From: Carettochelys insculpta
Taxonomy: Eukaryota > Chordata > Testudines > Carettochelyidae
Length of the DNA: 64,000 bases
Direction of reading: 5' to 3'
Assembly: GCF_033958435.1 (NCBI RefSeq)
Contig: NC_134138.1
Location: 206,779,298 to 206,843,297, forward strand
Position 1 is the stretch's first letter. The number at the start of each line of letters is the position of its first letter. The translations under genes were made by a program, and so were the position numbers. Below the pieces are notes generated by a model. It did not search any database, was not told the DNA's origin, and saw only the letters and a list, made by a program, of their open reading frames with translations. Below, piece by piece: positions 47,601 to 59,664 of this stretch.

Positions 47601-48440
47601 TGAAGTATGACCTGAAGGAGTCTTTCTGATCCACCCATGATTAATTCCACCATCTGTAGTAGGGTGTTTCTGATGGCAAAGCCAACACCATGCTCCTTGG
47701 GTTCTTCTTGGGCTTTACCCTGCCAGAAGAAGGTGTAGTCCTTTTCCTTTAGAGATCCTGAATCTGTGAGTCGTGTTTCTTGCAGAGCAGCAATGTCAAC
47801 TTGGAGCCTCTTCAGTTCCCCATTGATGACAGCGGTATTTCGGGTGTCGCTGATGTCCTGAAGATCTTCAATCAAACCGGCCAGCATGGTCCACACATTC
47901 CAGCAAGCCAGCTTAAAACTTTGATGGTTTCCTTTTCTTGTTGATTTTCTTATTGGTTTGCCTGGTGTTCAAATTTCAGTCACTTGTCAGGTTTGAGAAC
48001 CTTAAGCCTCACGCACCCAGTGAGGCAGGTGAACTGTGGTGCGACAGTACCCTTCTGGCTGGGGGCTGCCCTGCTTGAGGTGGGCAGTGACTGTCCAGTG
48101 AGATGCGACGATCTCTCCCACCATCGAAGGCAACCCCTGGCGCTCGTTCTCTACGCCAATCAAGCAAGAGCTTATAACTGGTATCTGTTACCTCCCATGT
48201 TAGTTCAACGCTGTTAAGCAATGCTGGAGTGCCTCTCCAGGTGCGAGCCTGGGCAATTTTTTGGGACCCTGGACTGCCCAGACGCCAGTGTTTCCCTCTC
48301 GGCTTTACTGATGTAGTCCAAAGGAGAGGATAACCTCAACATCTGGTACCAGCTCAGCTGCAGGAGTTGCCGGGTCGATGCCAGAAGTTGGCACAGAACT
48401 GCCTTAGGACTCCCCTCCAGATTTTCTGTCAGGGTTTACT
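44690..48440 (-). mobile_element. APE-type non-LTR retrotransposon, near full length
   Basis: A minus-strand LINE with an apurinic endonuclease, a reverse transcriptase and a C-terminal Cys/His motif. The 3' end is a trinucleotide tail (plus strand tagtagtagtagtaatag at about 44695-44712). The part right of 47990 is presumably 5' UTR or ORF1 region and shows no clear domain; its 5' end near 48440 is estimated. The clade was not resolved: the WLGHIHRMDD segment and C-terminal zinc motif occur in several metazoan APE-type clades. Confidence 0.82.
44786..47980 (-). pseudogene. LINE ORF2 (endonuclease-reverse transcriptase), four in-frame stops
   Basis: One continuous frame of about 1,060 codons encodes the protein that nicks the target and reverse-transcribes the element. 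Endonuclease: KLACWNVWTM (about 47915), DIAALQETRL, GVGFAIRNTL, LILGDF-like YILGDFSARVGADRD. Its end has SWRHPRSKHWHQLDVVIG and NCDTDHSLVCSKL. Reverse transcriptase: APGQDGLPPEVIK, YSGISLISITGKLFARVI, LYIAFIDLTNAFDLVSRDGL, SGVKQGCVLPPTLF and an intact FADD at about 45685. C-terminus: CWLGHIHRMDDGRIPKD, then CVRCSKDCHSCVGLHSH. Stops are at 47408 (TAA), 46346 (TGA), 45668 (TGA) and 45230 (TAG, at a position that is Trp in relatives as I recall). There are no frameshifts. The TGA before 47980 limits the open frame upstream. Confidence 0.87.
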
Positions 48441-48554
48441 CCCTTAGCCTTGCTCCTTCCCAGGATGACCCACAAGGCAGTGGGACAGATGACTAACAAA
48501 ATGATTTAAGTACAGTATAGTGAGCGTAAATACAAATAAATACAGCAAATACAA
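48441..48554. other. Short spacer with repeat trace
   Basis: Contains gggacagatgactaacaaaatgattt, possibly a trace of the 25080 repeat family; nothing firm. Confidence 0.3.
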
Positions 48555-48954
48555 TTTGGCTAGGGTTACACTACAGCCCTCTGTCGACACAGGACACCGT
48601 CGGAAGGTATTTTTCAACAAAACTCCTGTCAAGAGATCACGGCCGCACAAACAGGCTCGCATAGTTGGGAAGCCCTTAAAGGGCTCCCTCACCCCCCGCA
48701 TGCATGCCCTTGCTGAGCCTTGCAGTGGTCTACGAGGCACACAAAGGCTAGGCCCGCACATTCCCTCCAGAGGGACCCAACACAGGCCATAGCCAGCATG
48801 GACCAGTTCTTGCTCCCTATCCTCCTGGTCTACTTTTGCCTCATCTGGGAGGGAAGTGCTGGACCCCAAGGCTGGTGAGGACACCCCTCCACCCCAATGC
48901 CCCATCTGCCCTCACCCCCACCAGATGCCATGGCGATGTGGTCACACCACACCA

Positions 48955-50300
48955 GTGATGGGGGATTGGAATGACAACCAATGGCTCCAAAACTTCTGAA
49001 TGAGAAGGGACACATGCCGGAAGCTGTACACCTGGCTTGCCCCTGCACTATGGGGCCAGGACACCCAAATGCAGCTGGCCATCCCCATACAGCAGCGAGT
49101 AGCCATCGCTTTGCAGAAGCTCACCAGCCCAGAGAGTTACAACTCAGTGCCTAACCAATTTGAAGTGGGGAAGTGCACCGTCGGGGTTGTCCTGATGCAA
49201 GTAAGCCACTCCTGGGCTGCGGTCTCAATATGGTGGGTAAGTTCAAATTCTCCACCAGACTGAGACCTCAGCCCAGGAGTAGCCTACTTGCATCAGGATG
49301 ACCCCAATGGTGCACAGAAGGATGGGGCCCCATCCAAGGGGGACCATGGAGGAGCAGGACTAGGCAGTACAGGGAAGCCCCATACCTAGGGGACTGAGCC
49401 ATCCCACCATCACAGAGACCCGGGGCTTGGGGCTGCTGCACAGGTGGGCCTTAGGAGGGGCTGGGGCACAAAGGATGGGAGGGCCAAGGGAGGCCACCGA
49501 GGCCCAGGGGCAACCTCCTTTGGGCCCTCTTGTGTGCATTCACTCTCTTCTGCTTCCAGGTGGTGAGGGCTATCAACAACATCCTGCTGGGGAGGCTCAT
49601 CCAAGTCGACTACCTGGATGCAACCATGGCCAGATGCAAAGCCCTGGTCTTCCCAACCTGTTTTGGAGCAATTGATGGGACACACATCCTAATCCATGCC
49701 CCGGACTACAGCATGGTGTGCTACATAAACAGGAAGGGGTAGGAAGGCCAAGCAAGCAATTCCAGGGTCTTCAGGAACTCTGGCTTGTGCCATAGGATGG
49801 CTGTAGGCACATACGTTCCCCAGTACGACATAGCCATGGGAGATGTCCACATGTGCTTCTGCATCATGGGAGATGACCCCCTCATGCCATGGCTAATACA
49901 TCCATACACTGGCCACCTGGGCCAGGCAAAGGAGCTCTTCAACACCAATCTGAACCAGGTGTGTCTCCCAGCTGAGTGCAATTTCAGGTGCCTGAAGGCA
50001 AAGTTTTGCTGTTTCCTCACCCACCTGGACATGGGGGAGGACCGTGATGGTGCCTGCCTGCCATGTCTTCCACAATCTAGTAGTGGGGAAGGGGGAGGTC
50101 TTCCTCCAGGGCGGGGGCGGACACGGACCTTGCCTACAGGCAGCCAGCCGCAGTCCCAGCATGCCAGGTGGATGCAAATGAAGTCTGGATCAGCGAGGCC
50201 CAACAGGCAACCTTCTCCCACTGACCCTGCCCCCAGCATCCCCCTGGCAGGGGCCTCAGCCCCACAGCCCTACCACATCCCCACTGCATCCCCTCAGTTT
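48955..50300 (+). pseudogene. HARBI1-like transposase, broken
   Basis: DDE transposase of the PIF/Harbinger superfamily. Exon 1 (about 48955-49200) has GDWNDNQWLQNF, then a TGA, then KLYTWLAPALWGQDTQMQLA and SYNSVPNQFEVGKCTVG. It ends at the donor gtaagc (49201). Exon 2 starts at 49560 after cttctgcttccag, with VVRAINNILLGRL and FGAIDGTHILI, which contains the first catalytic Asp. A stop and a deletion near 49740 remove the segment holding the second Asp; reading resumes at RVFRNSGLC-like sequence. Later parts include HPYTGHLGQAKELFNTNLNQ and an AECNFRCLK segment with the likely catalytic Glu. A further frame change lies near 50050. It cannot be active. Confidence 0.82.
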
Positions 50301-50320
50301 GACCCTTCACCCCCCCCCCC

Positions 50321-50326
50321 AATAAA
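50321..50326 (+). terminator. Polyadenylation signal AATAAA
   Basis: AATAAA lies just downstream of the transposase pseudogene, after a run of ten C. The location fits the end of its transcript. Confidence 0.5.
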
Positions 50327-51307
50327 GAGTCACAGGGGTTGGTGACGCATTAATTGTATATTAACAACCAGAAAATCTGTAAAACAAAATGACAGAAATG
50401 CAAGCTATTTACAAAGGGCAATAACAGGTAACTATGTATGGAGGGTGGGTGATCTGAACAGGATTCAGGGAGCTTGGCACGAGGGACGTGGTGTTAAAAT
50501 AAACATCATTACCCTAAACTATGTCCCACGTGTAATTATTAGAAACTATGTATAGGGGAGGGGGCGTTTGAAGGGGGATGTTGGGCACTTCAGTCAGGAA
50601 GAAGGTGGAGGGCCATGACCCCAAGGAGGAGCAGGACCCCAAGCAGCCTGAGCTGCAGGATTCCCTCCTGCCTTGGGGTCCCCACTGGGGCTGGCTTGGG
50701 GCTGGGAGCACAGGGTGGTACGGTGTTTGTGATCCATGGCCGGGGCAGCAGGGACAATGAGGCCAGAGGACGATGAGATCCTGCAGCTCGGGGCCTGTCC
50801 AGGACAGAGCCCAATTTTTCGACCCCCAGGGTGGTTGCTGGGACACTCAGTGCTTGTCCCACAAGGGACCAGGGTGTCTTGGGAGGCCTGGCTCTTTTTT
50901 TTCGCCCCCAGGAGTGGCTGCCAGCACGTGCAGCTGGCAGGGTGTGTCTCCGCCATTTGCATGGGCCAGCTTCCCGTCACAGGGTATCTGGGGCTACCTG
51001 TCTCTTTAAAAGCAACCAGGGGCACAGACCACAGTGGTCAGAGTACTGTGTAGAGAGCATTCCTGGTGTGCCAGCTGGCCGGTGCCTTGGAGGACCGTAC
51101 TGTTAACAAAACTCTGGCCTGGCCCATTTACATGCTTGTTTCGTTGACAGGATCTCTTGACAAAAGCATTGTGCCTCATGGCATTCAGGCAAAATGTTGT
51201 CAGTGAATGTGCTGGGTTTTGCTGAGATACTGTTGACAAAACCCATTTCGTGTGTAAACACTCCAGGGGTTTTGTCAACAAAACCCACTAGTGTAACTGT
51301 AGCCTAT

Positions 51308-54300
51308 AAGTTTACAGTGTACAATATTACTATTGGTAAATAAAGTACCTGAATACATTCTTGTTTGTTTCTTAGTATCTAATCTTGCTTTTCTTTAGTG
51401 TTATGCATTGCTAGGTATACCTCTCTCTTCTCCAGAATATTTAAATATCCAACAATCTCCCAGTCCCGGGGCTGCCAGATAATGAAAAAGTTTACTTTAT
51501 TATGCAAGGTCTTTCAAACCGTCTTTGGAAGCAGGTATCACATCCTCATCCTCAACTATGGCAGGTATACACATCTAACTGTGCAACAAATTCTGTCCAT
51601 GGACATGCATAAATGGAATCCATTCAAGGGAACAAGAACCTTGAAGGACTGAATTTGGCAGGCATGTTTAACTTTCCAATTAAAATGAAAATCACATTTT
51701 GTTTCTCTTTATTTTCACAGCTCTCATGTCAAAGAAACACCAATATGGACACACTTTCTGGTTCCAGGTCATGGAGGAATATATAAGTAACTACATAATA
51801 TAGCTAAAAATGTACGTTAAAAATGTAGGAACTCAGCATATGGATATGGAAAGCTACAAAAGTCCGGAGTGTATAAAACTCCTTTTACTCAACAAAGTTA
51901 AGCCTGATTAATTTAAATTTAATGAATATCTTCTGTGTTCACAATATGCCCTTCAGAGTGAGTTACAATTCATAAACAGCACCTCATCAACGAAGAAACT
52001 CAAGCAGCTTAGCGTGAAAGTTTCTATTTTTTTATTTGTACAAAATAAACACGCACCACAGTTCACTTCAGCAATATGGAGCCCCCATGTTTGTGATCTT
52101 TACCTACAGGAATATTAAACTTCCATGCATCAGTTTTCACTCTAGGTGCTTCTCCGGGGAATGTAAGAGTCTATTTGTTTTTCTATTGATCTTGTATCTA
52201 AATATTGTTTTCTCTCTCTTGGAAAAAGAGCTGACAAAGAATCAGCAGCGTCACTGTGAAAATGTTTTTCTTAGCTGGATGAAGTGACAGCAGGGCATCA
52301 AATCCGTTTTAATAAGCATACTTCCAAATGGGAATATATAGTAGATATTGGTCTAGCCATGCCTCAGGCCTGTGATTCATCTTTCATCCTTTTTACCAAT
52401 TTCAGACTGACAGCTAAATTAGCTCATGGAAAAAGCTCCTGTAGGCAGTAACCAATAATCCGCCACTCAAGGTAAGTTTTAACAGTGAGGGGCACAGGAG
52501 ATGGAAAGCTGTATTTATGTCACCTGATTAAAGCAGAACTGGAGAGCTGAGGAATATGTTGAGGTAGGGAAGAAGGAAAAATAAAAATAAAAAAAATAAA
52601 AATAAAAATAAAAACTATATGGGGAGGAGAAATACAATTGTGGTTTAATCATTTTTGTCAGATGGTAGGCACAAACTGAACTCTTGGACTATGGGGAACC
52701 GCAGTCTTGAGTTTCTATTTTTGCTGGCAAGGCTATTGACTCTATATATATATACACTTGCAAATAAAGTAACTTTCTGTTCCTGCAATATTCATATTGG
52801 CAAGCTATGCATGAAGATGTTTTCTTTCTAACGGAGAAAAAAAGCTGGTCATAAAAGACAATATGTTATCAACAGCCTTTCCAAATCACAGCGCTCAATT
52901 TAGTCTTGAGCAAAATAAAATCCTCAGCTTGGGACTGTTCATAACATAGAGCCAGTACAGCAGACGTACTGAATAATTTAAAAAATAACATAGAAGGAGG
53001 AATGATATATCTAGTGCTTCACAAACAAAGCAGTCAGTTTGGTGTTTGAACAGCATTGGAGCAACTTGAGTTTGAAGAGCTGACATTTAATATGCAGTTC
53101 TTGACCAAAATAATTGTAGCAAGCACCTAGAATAAATTCCTTTTGGAGCAGCTTTGAATACATCTGAATGTGCATTTTGTGTGCAGGGTTTTTTGTCCTC
53201 AAGCTCTATAAATGGGTGAGTTATGTTTTGAAATGGGGACTTCTATGGAGCACTGTACCTACTGATTTTTTTTCATACTGACAATTTTTTGCGACATTAT
53301 TTATTACACTATATCACATGAGAAATAATATTCACAAGTATGGTGCAGAACATCTTCTAGAACTGTGTAAAGCAACATTAGAAATTGATCCTTTGTTTTA
53401 TTAGTGCATACCATAGTAGAATCCCTTGTGTTACTACCATACTACTAAAAGCTCAATATGGAAATGTGTAAAATTACAAGCTATGAATCTGGATGGCAGA
53501 AAACATGTAGTGCCTGTCTAGTGTGTGTGCTGATGAGATGAGTATTTTGCTGCTTCTTGCAGCTGTGTACCTGCCTTTGAAAAACATGTTTAAATTATAT
53601 ATGTAAAGCAATGCCTGGGGTGCAATGCATTGCAAATGTAAAGAAAGGTTGATTTTCTTCAAAGGAGGTTGATAATAACCCACAAACAGCAGGTATTTTC
53701 TGCTACCAGCATGTAGTCAGCATGTCATGACTAGTACATCTTTAATCATAATAATGAGTTCTGCAAGTAATCTTGATAAAATGTGTTTTAACTGTCACTG
53801 CTTTTAACTGCCACTCTTACCCCATGAGAATTAACTGATTTTGTATACTTCCCTAGCCTTGCTAGAATACCTTTTGAAGCATTTGTGTCACTCGCTGGTA
53901 TACTGATTTTGTAAGTATTTTTATTGTTCTTCGTTAATGTGGTATAGTCTTAAATATTCATTTAGTAGCATTGGATGCCCACAAGGAACACAGGTCCTTT
54001 GATTGTTTATCCTTTATTATAAAGGAAAAAGTAGAAGCATCTTCCCTATTTGCAATTCCTTTTCCTGAAAAATGGTAACAGATAGTGCCCTCAGATGATG
54101 TTGCTTTGATTCTTTCTCACATTTAATTTATTCTCCACACCTGTACTCCTGCGTGTTCATGATTGCTTCCCCAACTGAATTCGTATTTCTCCAAAGCTAG
54201 CATACTTTTGCTCTCTGTTGAAGGAGACAAGTTCTGGTAAAATCTCCTCCCATTCTCAAAATCAGTTTTTGGCATATTCTAGATTGATATTCTATAAGAC

Positions 54301-54540
54301 ATGCACCTATAATGCCTTCTAGAGCTAATGGACAACTTCCTGTGTCTCTTCAGCCACCATACCAACAGCCATCAAAATTCCAAATGGTCTGAGAAGCAAC
54401 CTCTGCAAGGATGCATCACTGTGCATCTGCTCTCATTCTATCCACCCTCCTCCCATCTTTGAAAAAAATCACCAATCCTTTAAAAAGTTGTGTGTCTGCT
54501 CAGCCCTGCTCTTCAAAAGTACAAGTCAATTTACTGAAGA
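51308..54540. other. No gene or clear repeat
   Basis: AT-rich sequence. An A-rich simple repeat (aaaat units) lies at about 52575-52613 and a TA run near 52744. Nothing else recognised. Confidence 0.4.
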
Positions 54541-54544
54541 CACT

Positions 54545-54579
<35 letters not shown>
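54545..54579 (+). repeat. Compound TC/CA microsatellite
   Basis: About ten TC units followed by about eight CA units. Confidence 0.95.
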
Positions 54580-55658
54580 GAGCATGACTGGCATACATGA
54601 AAACCAGGATTGTGGCAGAGGATTAAACACAATTATTTACAAGTAAACTGCACAGTGAACCATCCTGTCTATAATTCTTCAGAATTACACAGACAGAGAA
54701 AGAAAGAGAGGAATCAGTGCTACAATTCCCCAGTTCTTGACTAGCATTAATTCTCATTTAATTATTTATTGAGGGTTGGAGACTGATACTGAAAGGAATT
54801 TTTTTACACTGTACGTTAACATCTTAACCACAGCAGAAGTCACAATACTGTTATTTTTCATTGTCACCACTGCTAAGCTTTTTTTTTTTAACTGATGACC
54901 TTTCGGGATGGACAGGAAGCTGAAGGAGTAATTTTCTGAAGTAGCAGCCTCCTGTTTACATTTGCATTCTTCAGTGAACAATTATGTCAAAATTCACAAG
55001 CAATGAGCACATGCAGGGTTATCTAAATAAAGGTAAGATTTGACAGTGCTGTTTCAGGGTCAATATGACTGTATGTCATGATGCTGTTGAATAACTGTTA
55101 AACTACTGATCAAATTTCTGTCATGCATGAATAAAAATGTGAAAACATTACAAGCAGGGCTAATTGTGAGAATAATCCATGGGAACCACAGAGCTAAATC
55201 TACACCTATCATACTGAAAATTATCCTCCAGTGTCGAAGAAAATGTCAGCCCTATTTTTGGCAACATAATTTTCTTCATGGTATCACTAGGCCAGCAGTT
55301 TTATTCTCAGCTACTTGTTGCCAGGTCTCCATATTTAGCTATATCAGGACTAAAAACTGTAGACGGATTTTCTTTCCTACATGGAGGTTCCCCTCCTCAA
55401 ATAATCTTTACTCATTTAAAGTCAGCATGACATTCTGTTGGCACAGCTATCTCTTTTAAAATAGTATAAAACTAATTCATATTTATCTGAGAGCAAAGTT
55501 TTCCAAGAGCGTAACTAAAATCCTGAAATGGTTGAATGCATATGTGTAAAACATGGTAGAAGAAAGCAAGTACCCTAATGTCTTCCATCATTAATGAATA
55601 CAGGGTTCCACAGATTAGAATATTATTGGAAAATATTGTACATACTTCACACAACTAG
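54580..55658. other. No gene or clear repeat
   Basis: AT-rich; nothing recognised. Confidence 0.4.
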
Positions 55659-55880
55659 GGCTCATCTACACTAGCCCCCTCCTTCGAAGGGGGCATGTAA
55701 ACAAGCCCGAGCAGTGAATAGCAATGAAGTGCTACACTGCATATGCAGCACCGCATCAGCATAATTTTCACCACGTGAACTTTGAAGTTGCTAACTTTGA
55801 AGAGGAGGCAAGCAGTGTAGCTGCTGGCACTTCAAAGTACCTGTGCAACTTCCAAACTCCCTTACTCCCAAAATGCTCTG
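55659..55880 (+). mobile_element. MITE, left half only
   Basis: It starts ggctcatctacactagcccc, then ttcgaaggggg, atatgcagcaccgcatcagc and aactttgaagttgc, all in the style of the palindromic MITEs. No matching right end was found. Confidence 0.5.
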
Positions 55881-56885
55881 GCTGCCACCTCCTCTCCTAC
55901 TTTAGCAGTGGTGGAAGTTCCAGGGCCCTTTGAAATGCTGCAGCAGGGCTGCTCCTCCACTGTGTATGGCTAGAGGGGAGGGCAGTGCCACCGTCTGAGA
56001 AGAGCTGAGGGCTGACTGTACTAAGCCCTGCCCTTTCTGCCCTAGGCCCCACCCTTTCCAAGGCACAAAGCCAGGCCCCTTCCCATCTTGCCCCAAGGCC
56101 AGCAGAGCTGTCAGCCCTGCAGTTCTTAGCATATTGGTTCTTGTTGGGGTTCTTTCAGAGAACAACTAGTTTTGGCCTTGTTTTCAAACATGATTGACTT
56201 GATTTTTGGCTTATTGTGAAGTCGTGCACTTATTTAGGGTGTGGGAAAGATTGGAACACTTCAGCCTACCACCCCCGAAAGGAAGAAGGGCTGAGCAATG
56301 TTTCTGCTGTCCCCTGCTCACCCCTGCCACTATGCATTGCTGTAGTCTCTGCTGCGGCTTGCCACTGTTGCTGCCATGTTTACCTCTAGCTTCAGTGCTG
56401 TGCTCAGAGGTTCCGCCACCTCACCAAGCTTTTAGTGACTCCAGTGCTTAACAAGTTCACTGGGTAGCGGGAAACCTTCCTGCTGCTGCATTTGCTCCAT
56501 CCTCAACACTGTGCCCGTACAGCCCCCTAGACTGTCTTGTAACTCATTGCAACTCTATCGATCACTGAGTGGAGACAAGGATTCTACACAGAGGCTGATC
56601 TGCTTTGTCTGTTAACACTGGGGAGTGAAGGTCAAATGGTAGGTACGATTGTTTAAACAGCATCCACACCACCAGGCAGAAACACCTGTCCCAGCCCTTT
56701 CATTTGGATTTGGCACCACTATTCCTTGCTGAGTCAGTAGGGCTAAAGTCAGGCTGAATCTCTCAATTAGGGCATATCACCAACAGTTCTGCTGCCTTTC
56801 AGTCATAGCAAAAGTATAACAGCATTTCATGCAATCACCTTAGAAAAGCAGCCTGGCCTGTTAACCACCTAGGCAAAGTGGATGT
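55881..56885. other. Unclassified GC-richer sequence
   Basis: 55890-56140 has raised GC content with gccctgcc and aggcccc strings, possibly an old repeat. The remainder to 56885 shows nothing. Confidence 0.3.
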
Positions 56886-58874
56886 GGCTACATCTACACT
56901 ACGAAATTAAATGCAAATTTATTACAATCGATTTTATAACACTGGGTTTTATTTGAGTATCCTCATCTTCCCATAGCTTCCCCACAAATTTGACTTATTG
57001 CTGCTATACTCAATCACCAAACATTGACTGATGCAGCAGTGCACTGTGGGAACCTATCCCACAGCTCCCTCAGCCCCATAGCATTCTGAGCATTCTTGCA
57101 GGTGCAGCATGGAGGAAAAAAATGTCCTGGAAGTGATTGTGGGTATGTGATGTCACCTTCCCACATTGCATTGCCCTCATTCCCCTCCCACGGAAAGCAA
57201 ACAGTCATTTTCCCAGGAGGAAGGAAGGAAAAGTAGAGCATGGCATCAGCAAAGATCACCAAATTAACTGAAATCTCTTACTTCTATAAGTGAGGTGCTT
57301 TTTGTAACTGGGGAGGAGGGATAACTCAGTTGTTTGAGCATTGATCTGCTAAGACCTGGGTTATGAGTTCTACCCTTGAGGGGGCCTATGTACAAATCAG
57401 GGGTGAACAGATTAAAAAAAAAATCTGTCCTGGATGGTGGTAGGTCCTGCTGTGAGAGCAGCGGACTAGCCTCAATGATCTCTCAAGGTCCCTTCCAGTC
57501 CTATGACACTGGTGTATCTCTGTATAAAATTGTAACTGAATTATCAAAGAGTTTACAAAAAGCAGCGGGTGTCTGCAATAGGCGGCAAGGTGTCTAGTCT
57601 TCTCAATTGGCATCAACTCACTATTCCTTGTGTTTTTGAGGGGCCAAAGGATGAAGAAAGAGGATAGGAAAGGTTATGAAAAAGATTTTGGGCTTCCCAC
57701 TACATTTTCTTTCCAAAACATGATGGCACTGAAATCTCTTACACTGAATTACAACAGAAATAGGAATCTCAACTGGCCCTCCACCTCTATTGGGGGTGGG
57801 GGGCAAATCATGAAGAAACAGGATAGGAAAGTATAGGAAAAAGATTTTATAACTGAAATATCAAAGATTTTGCAAAAAGCAGCAGGTATCTGCAGCTGGC
57901 AGCAAAACCCTGAAAACACTGGAGGGGTGGGGAGGTCTGGGGTCTGTGGCTGCAGAGCCAGTTGAAATGTTCCCCCACCCCCAAAAATCTTAGCCGTCGG
58001 GGGAGACTTCACCTTGGCAGGAGCAAGCCCTGAATATCTATTTAGGGCAGAGAAGTGTGGGGTGGGTGAGGGCAGAGGCAGTTGAAGAAGACCCATGGCC
58101 AGCAGCAAGCCCTCAAAAATCTTTCCTGTCCTTGGAACCTTCATTGCACGCAAGCCAGGACATGGTGCTTCCTGGCAGCGCGGTCTGCACTGAGCAGCAG
58201 GCACATCCTTTTACTGGGTCAGGGCCTAGCAGTGTGATGTGGTTGGGCACAGGAAAGACCCTGTGTGGCGCCTGTGTGGGAGGAAGCAGGGGGCTGCACA
58301 AATGTAAAGCACAGAAAAAGAGTTTCTCAGCCTCTCATGCAAGCATGACCACCCAACAGCCCAGCCGCCGCATGGTGTGGCGGAGCAGGGACTGGTGCCA
58401 GCACAAGAAAAAAAAACAAGTGCTCAGCTAGCAGAGGTAGAGACAGAACCATAGCTGAACTAACAGCAAAGAAAGAAGTTTCTCAGCTTCTCACAAAAGC
58501 ATGACCCCACAGCCACAGGCTTCCTAGTGCCAAGCTCAAATTTGCAGGCTTCCTGTTACCTGATTCCTACACACTTGGAGATCGGCAGAGATAGAAGCGG
58601 ACAGAATGGAGAGCACTGTGGGTCATTGTGGGATACATATAGGACACCTCTGGAGGCTAATGAATGCGATTCAAGGACATGGCACTTCCACACTGGCCTT
58701 TATTCGAACTTTTAAATTTGAACTTGATGCTACACCCAGCCGGTTCCAAGGATGTTATAATATCAATATTAGTGCACCCTAACTTGAGATAATGGTATTT
58801 ACAGTGAAGACTGATGTTTTAATATCGAGCTAACTGCCTTAAATTCAAATTTATCTCATAGTGTAGACGTAGCC
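56886..58874 (-). mobile_element. Nonautonomous DNA element, 2.0 kb, TSD TGT, inverted relative of 8059-10495
   Basis: The ends ggctacatctacactacgaa and, inverted, ggctacgtctacactatgag are flanked by TGT (56883-56885 and 58875-58877). Read on minus it follows the 8059-10495 element: the shared atgtcctggcttgc, ggcaggaaagattttcgggg-like and cccacaatg blocks appear in the same order. A SINE is inserted at 57311-57529. It lacks most of the tandem units of the other copy. Confidence 0.75.
57311..57529 (+). repeat. tRNA-derived SINE with 9 bp target duplication
   Basis: It starts gggaggagggataactcagt with an A-box-like segment, then gggttatgagttctacc as a worn B box, and ggggcc. The body has ctgtcctggatggtggtagg and the tail ctcaaggtcccttccagtcc and ctatgac. 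The direct repeat ttgtaactg flanks it (57302-57310 and 57530-57538). The arrangement matches the tRNA-derived SINE common in turtles; the exact family is from memory. Confidence 0.75.
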
Positions 58875-58877
58875 TGT

Positions 58878-59298
58878 ATCTACATACAAACAGTCTGCTC
58901 CTGAGGTCTTTGCCCATTGTTTATCAACAGATAGCAGGGGACAACTCATTCCAACACTGACTCACATGTATATATTAATTTTTACTTTTTTAGGTTGTCC
59001 CACCTAAAGTAGTCTGATGAAGTTGCAGAAGAAAAATACTCAGGTCCTGATGAAACACCCTAAAAAAACCTTACAAATACGGTGCCAGTATACTTGCTAT
59101 CAAGCAACATATCTTTAAGGCAACATGATCTCATCTATCTCATGGGTTCAGCCCTCACTGTCATCTCTAAATGTAAAAGGAAGAAAAACATTAGGCAATT
59201 ATTGTGTTCCTCTTAATCTCAACTGCAGGAAAAATATTTTTTCTTAGTCCTCTCTGACACATTGATGACAATAGCTAGTCATATCTCCCCAGAGACAC
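58878..59298. other. No gene or clear repeat
   Basis: AT-rich spacer; nothing recognised. Confidence 0.4.
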
Positions 59299-59664
59299 AA
59301 TAGCCATGTCTACATGTGCCGGCTACTTCGAAGTAGCCACGCCAACTTCGAAATAGCGCCCGCCACGTCTGCAAGTGGCAAGCGCTATTTTGAAGTTGAA
59401 ATCGACGTAAGGCGGAGAGACGTCGAAGTCGCTATCCCCATCAGGAGATGGGAATAGTGCCCTACTTCGACGTTGAATGTCGAAGTAGGGCACGTGTAGA
59501 CGATCCGCATCCCGCAACATCGAAATAGCAGGGTCCGCCATGGTGGCCATCAGCTGAGGGGTTGAGAGACGCTCTCTCCAGCCCCTGAGCTCTATGGTCG
59601 CCGCGTGCAGCAGCCCCTTAAAGCTCCCCGCCCTCTGTGTTCCTGTGCAGGAAGCTGAGAGCGC

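Larger units (their letters stand above)
48558..51304 (+). mobile_element. Decayed autonomous PIF/Harbinger element
   Basis: The ends ggctagggttacactacagc and, inverted, ggctacagttacactagtgg bound a 2.7 kb element. Subterminal gttttgtcaacaaaaccc motifs are typical of this copy's 3' side. Flanking trinucleotides are TTT and TAT, so the target duplication is imperfect. It carries a broken Harbinger transposase on plus with exon-intron layout like the 59302 element, but its subterminal sequence differs. It therefore represents a second family. Confidence 0.75.
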
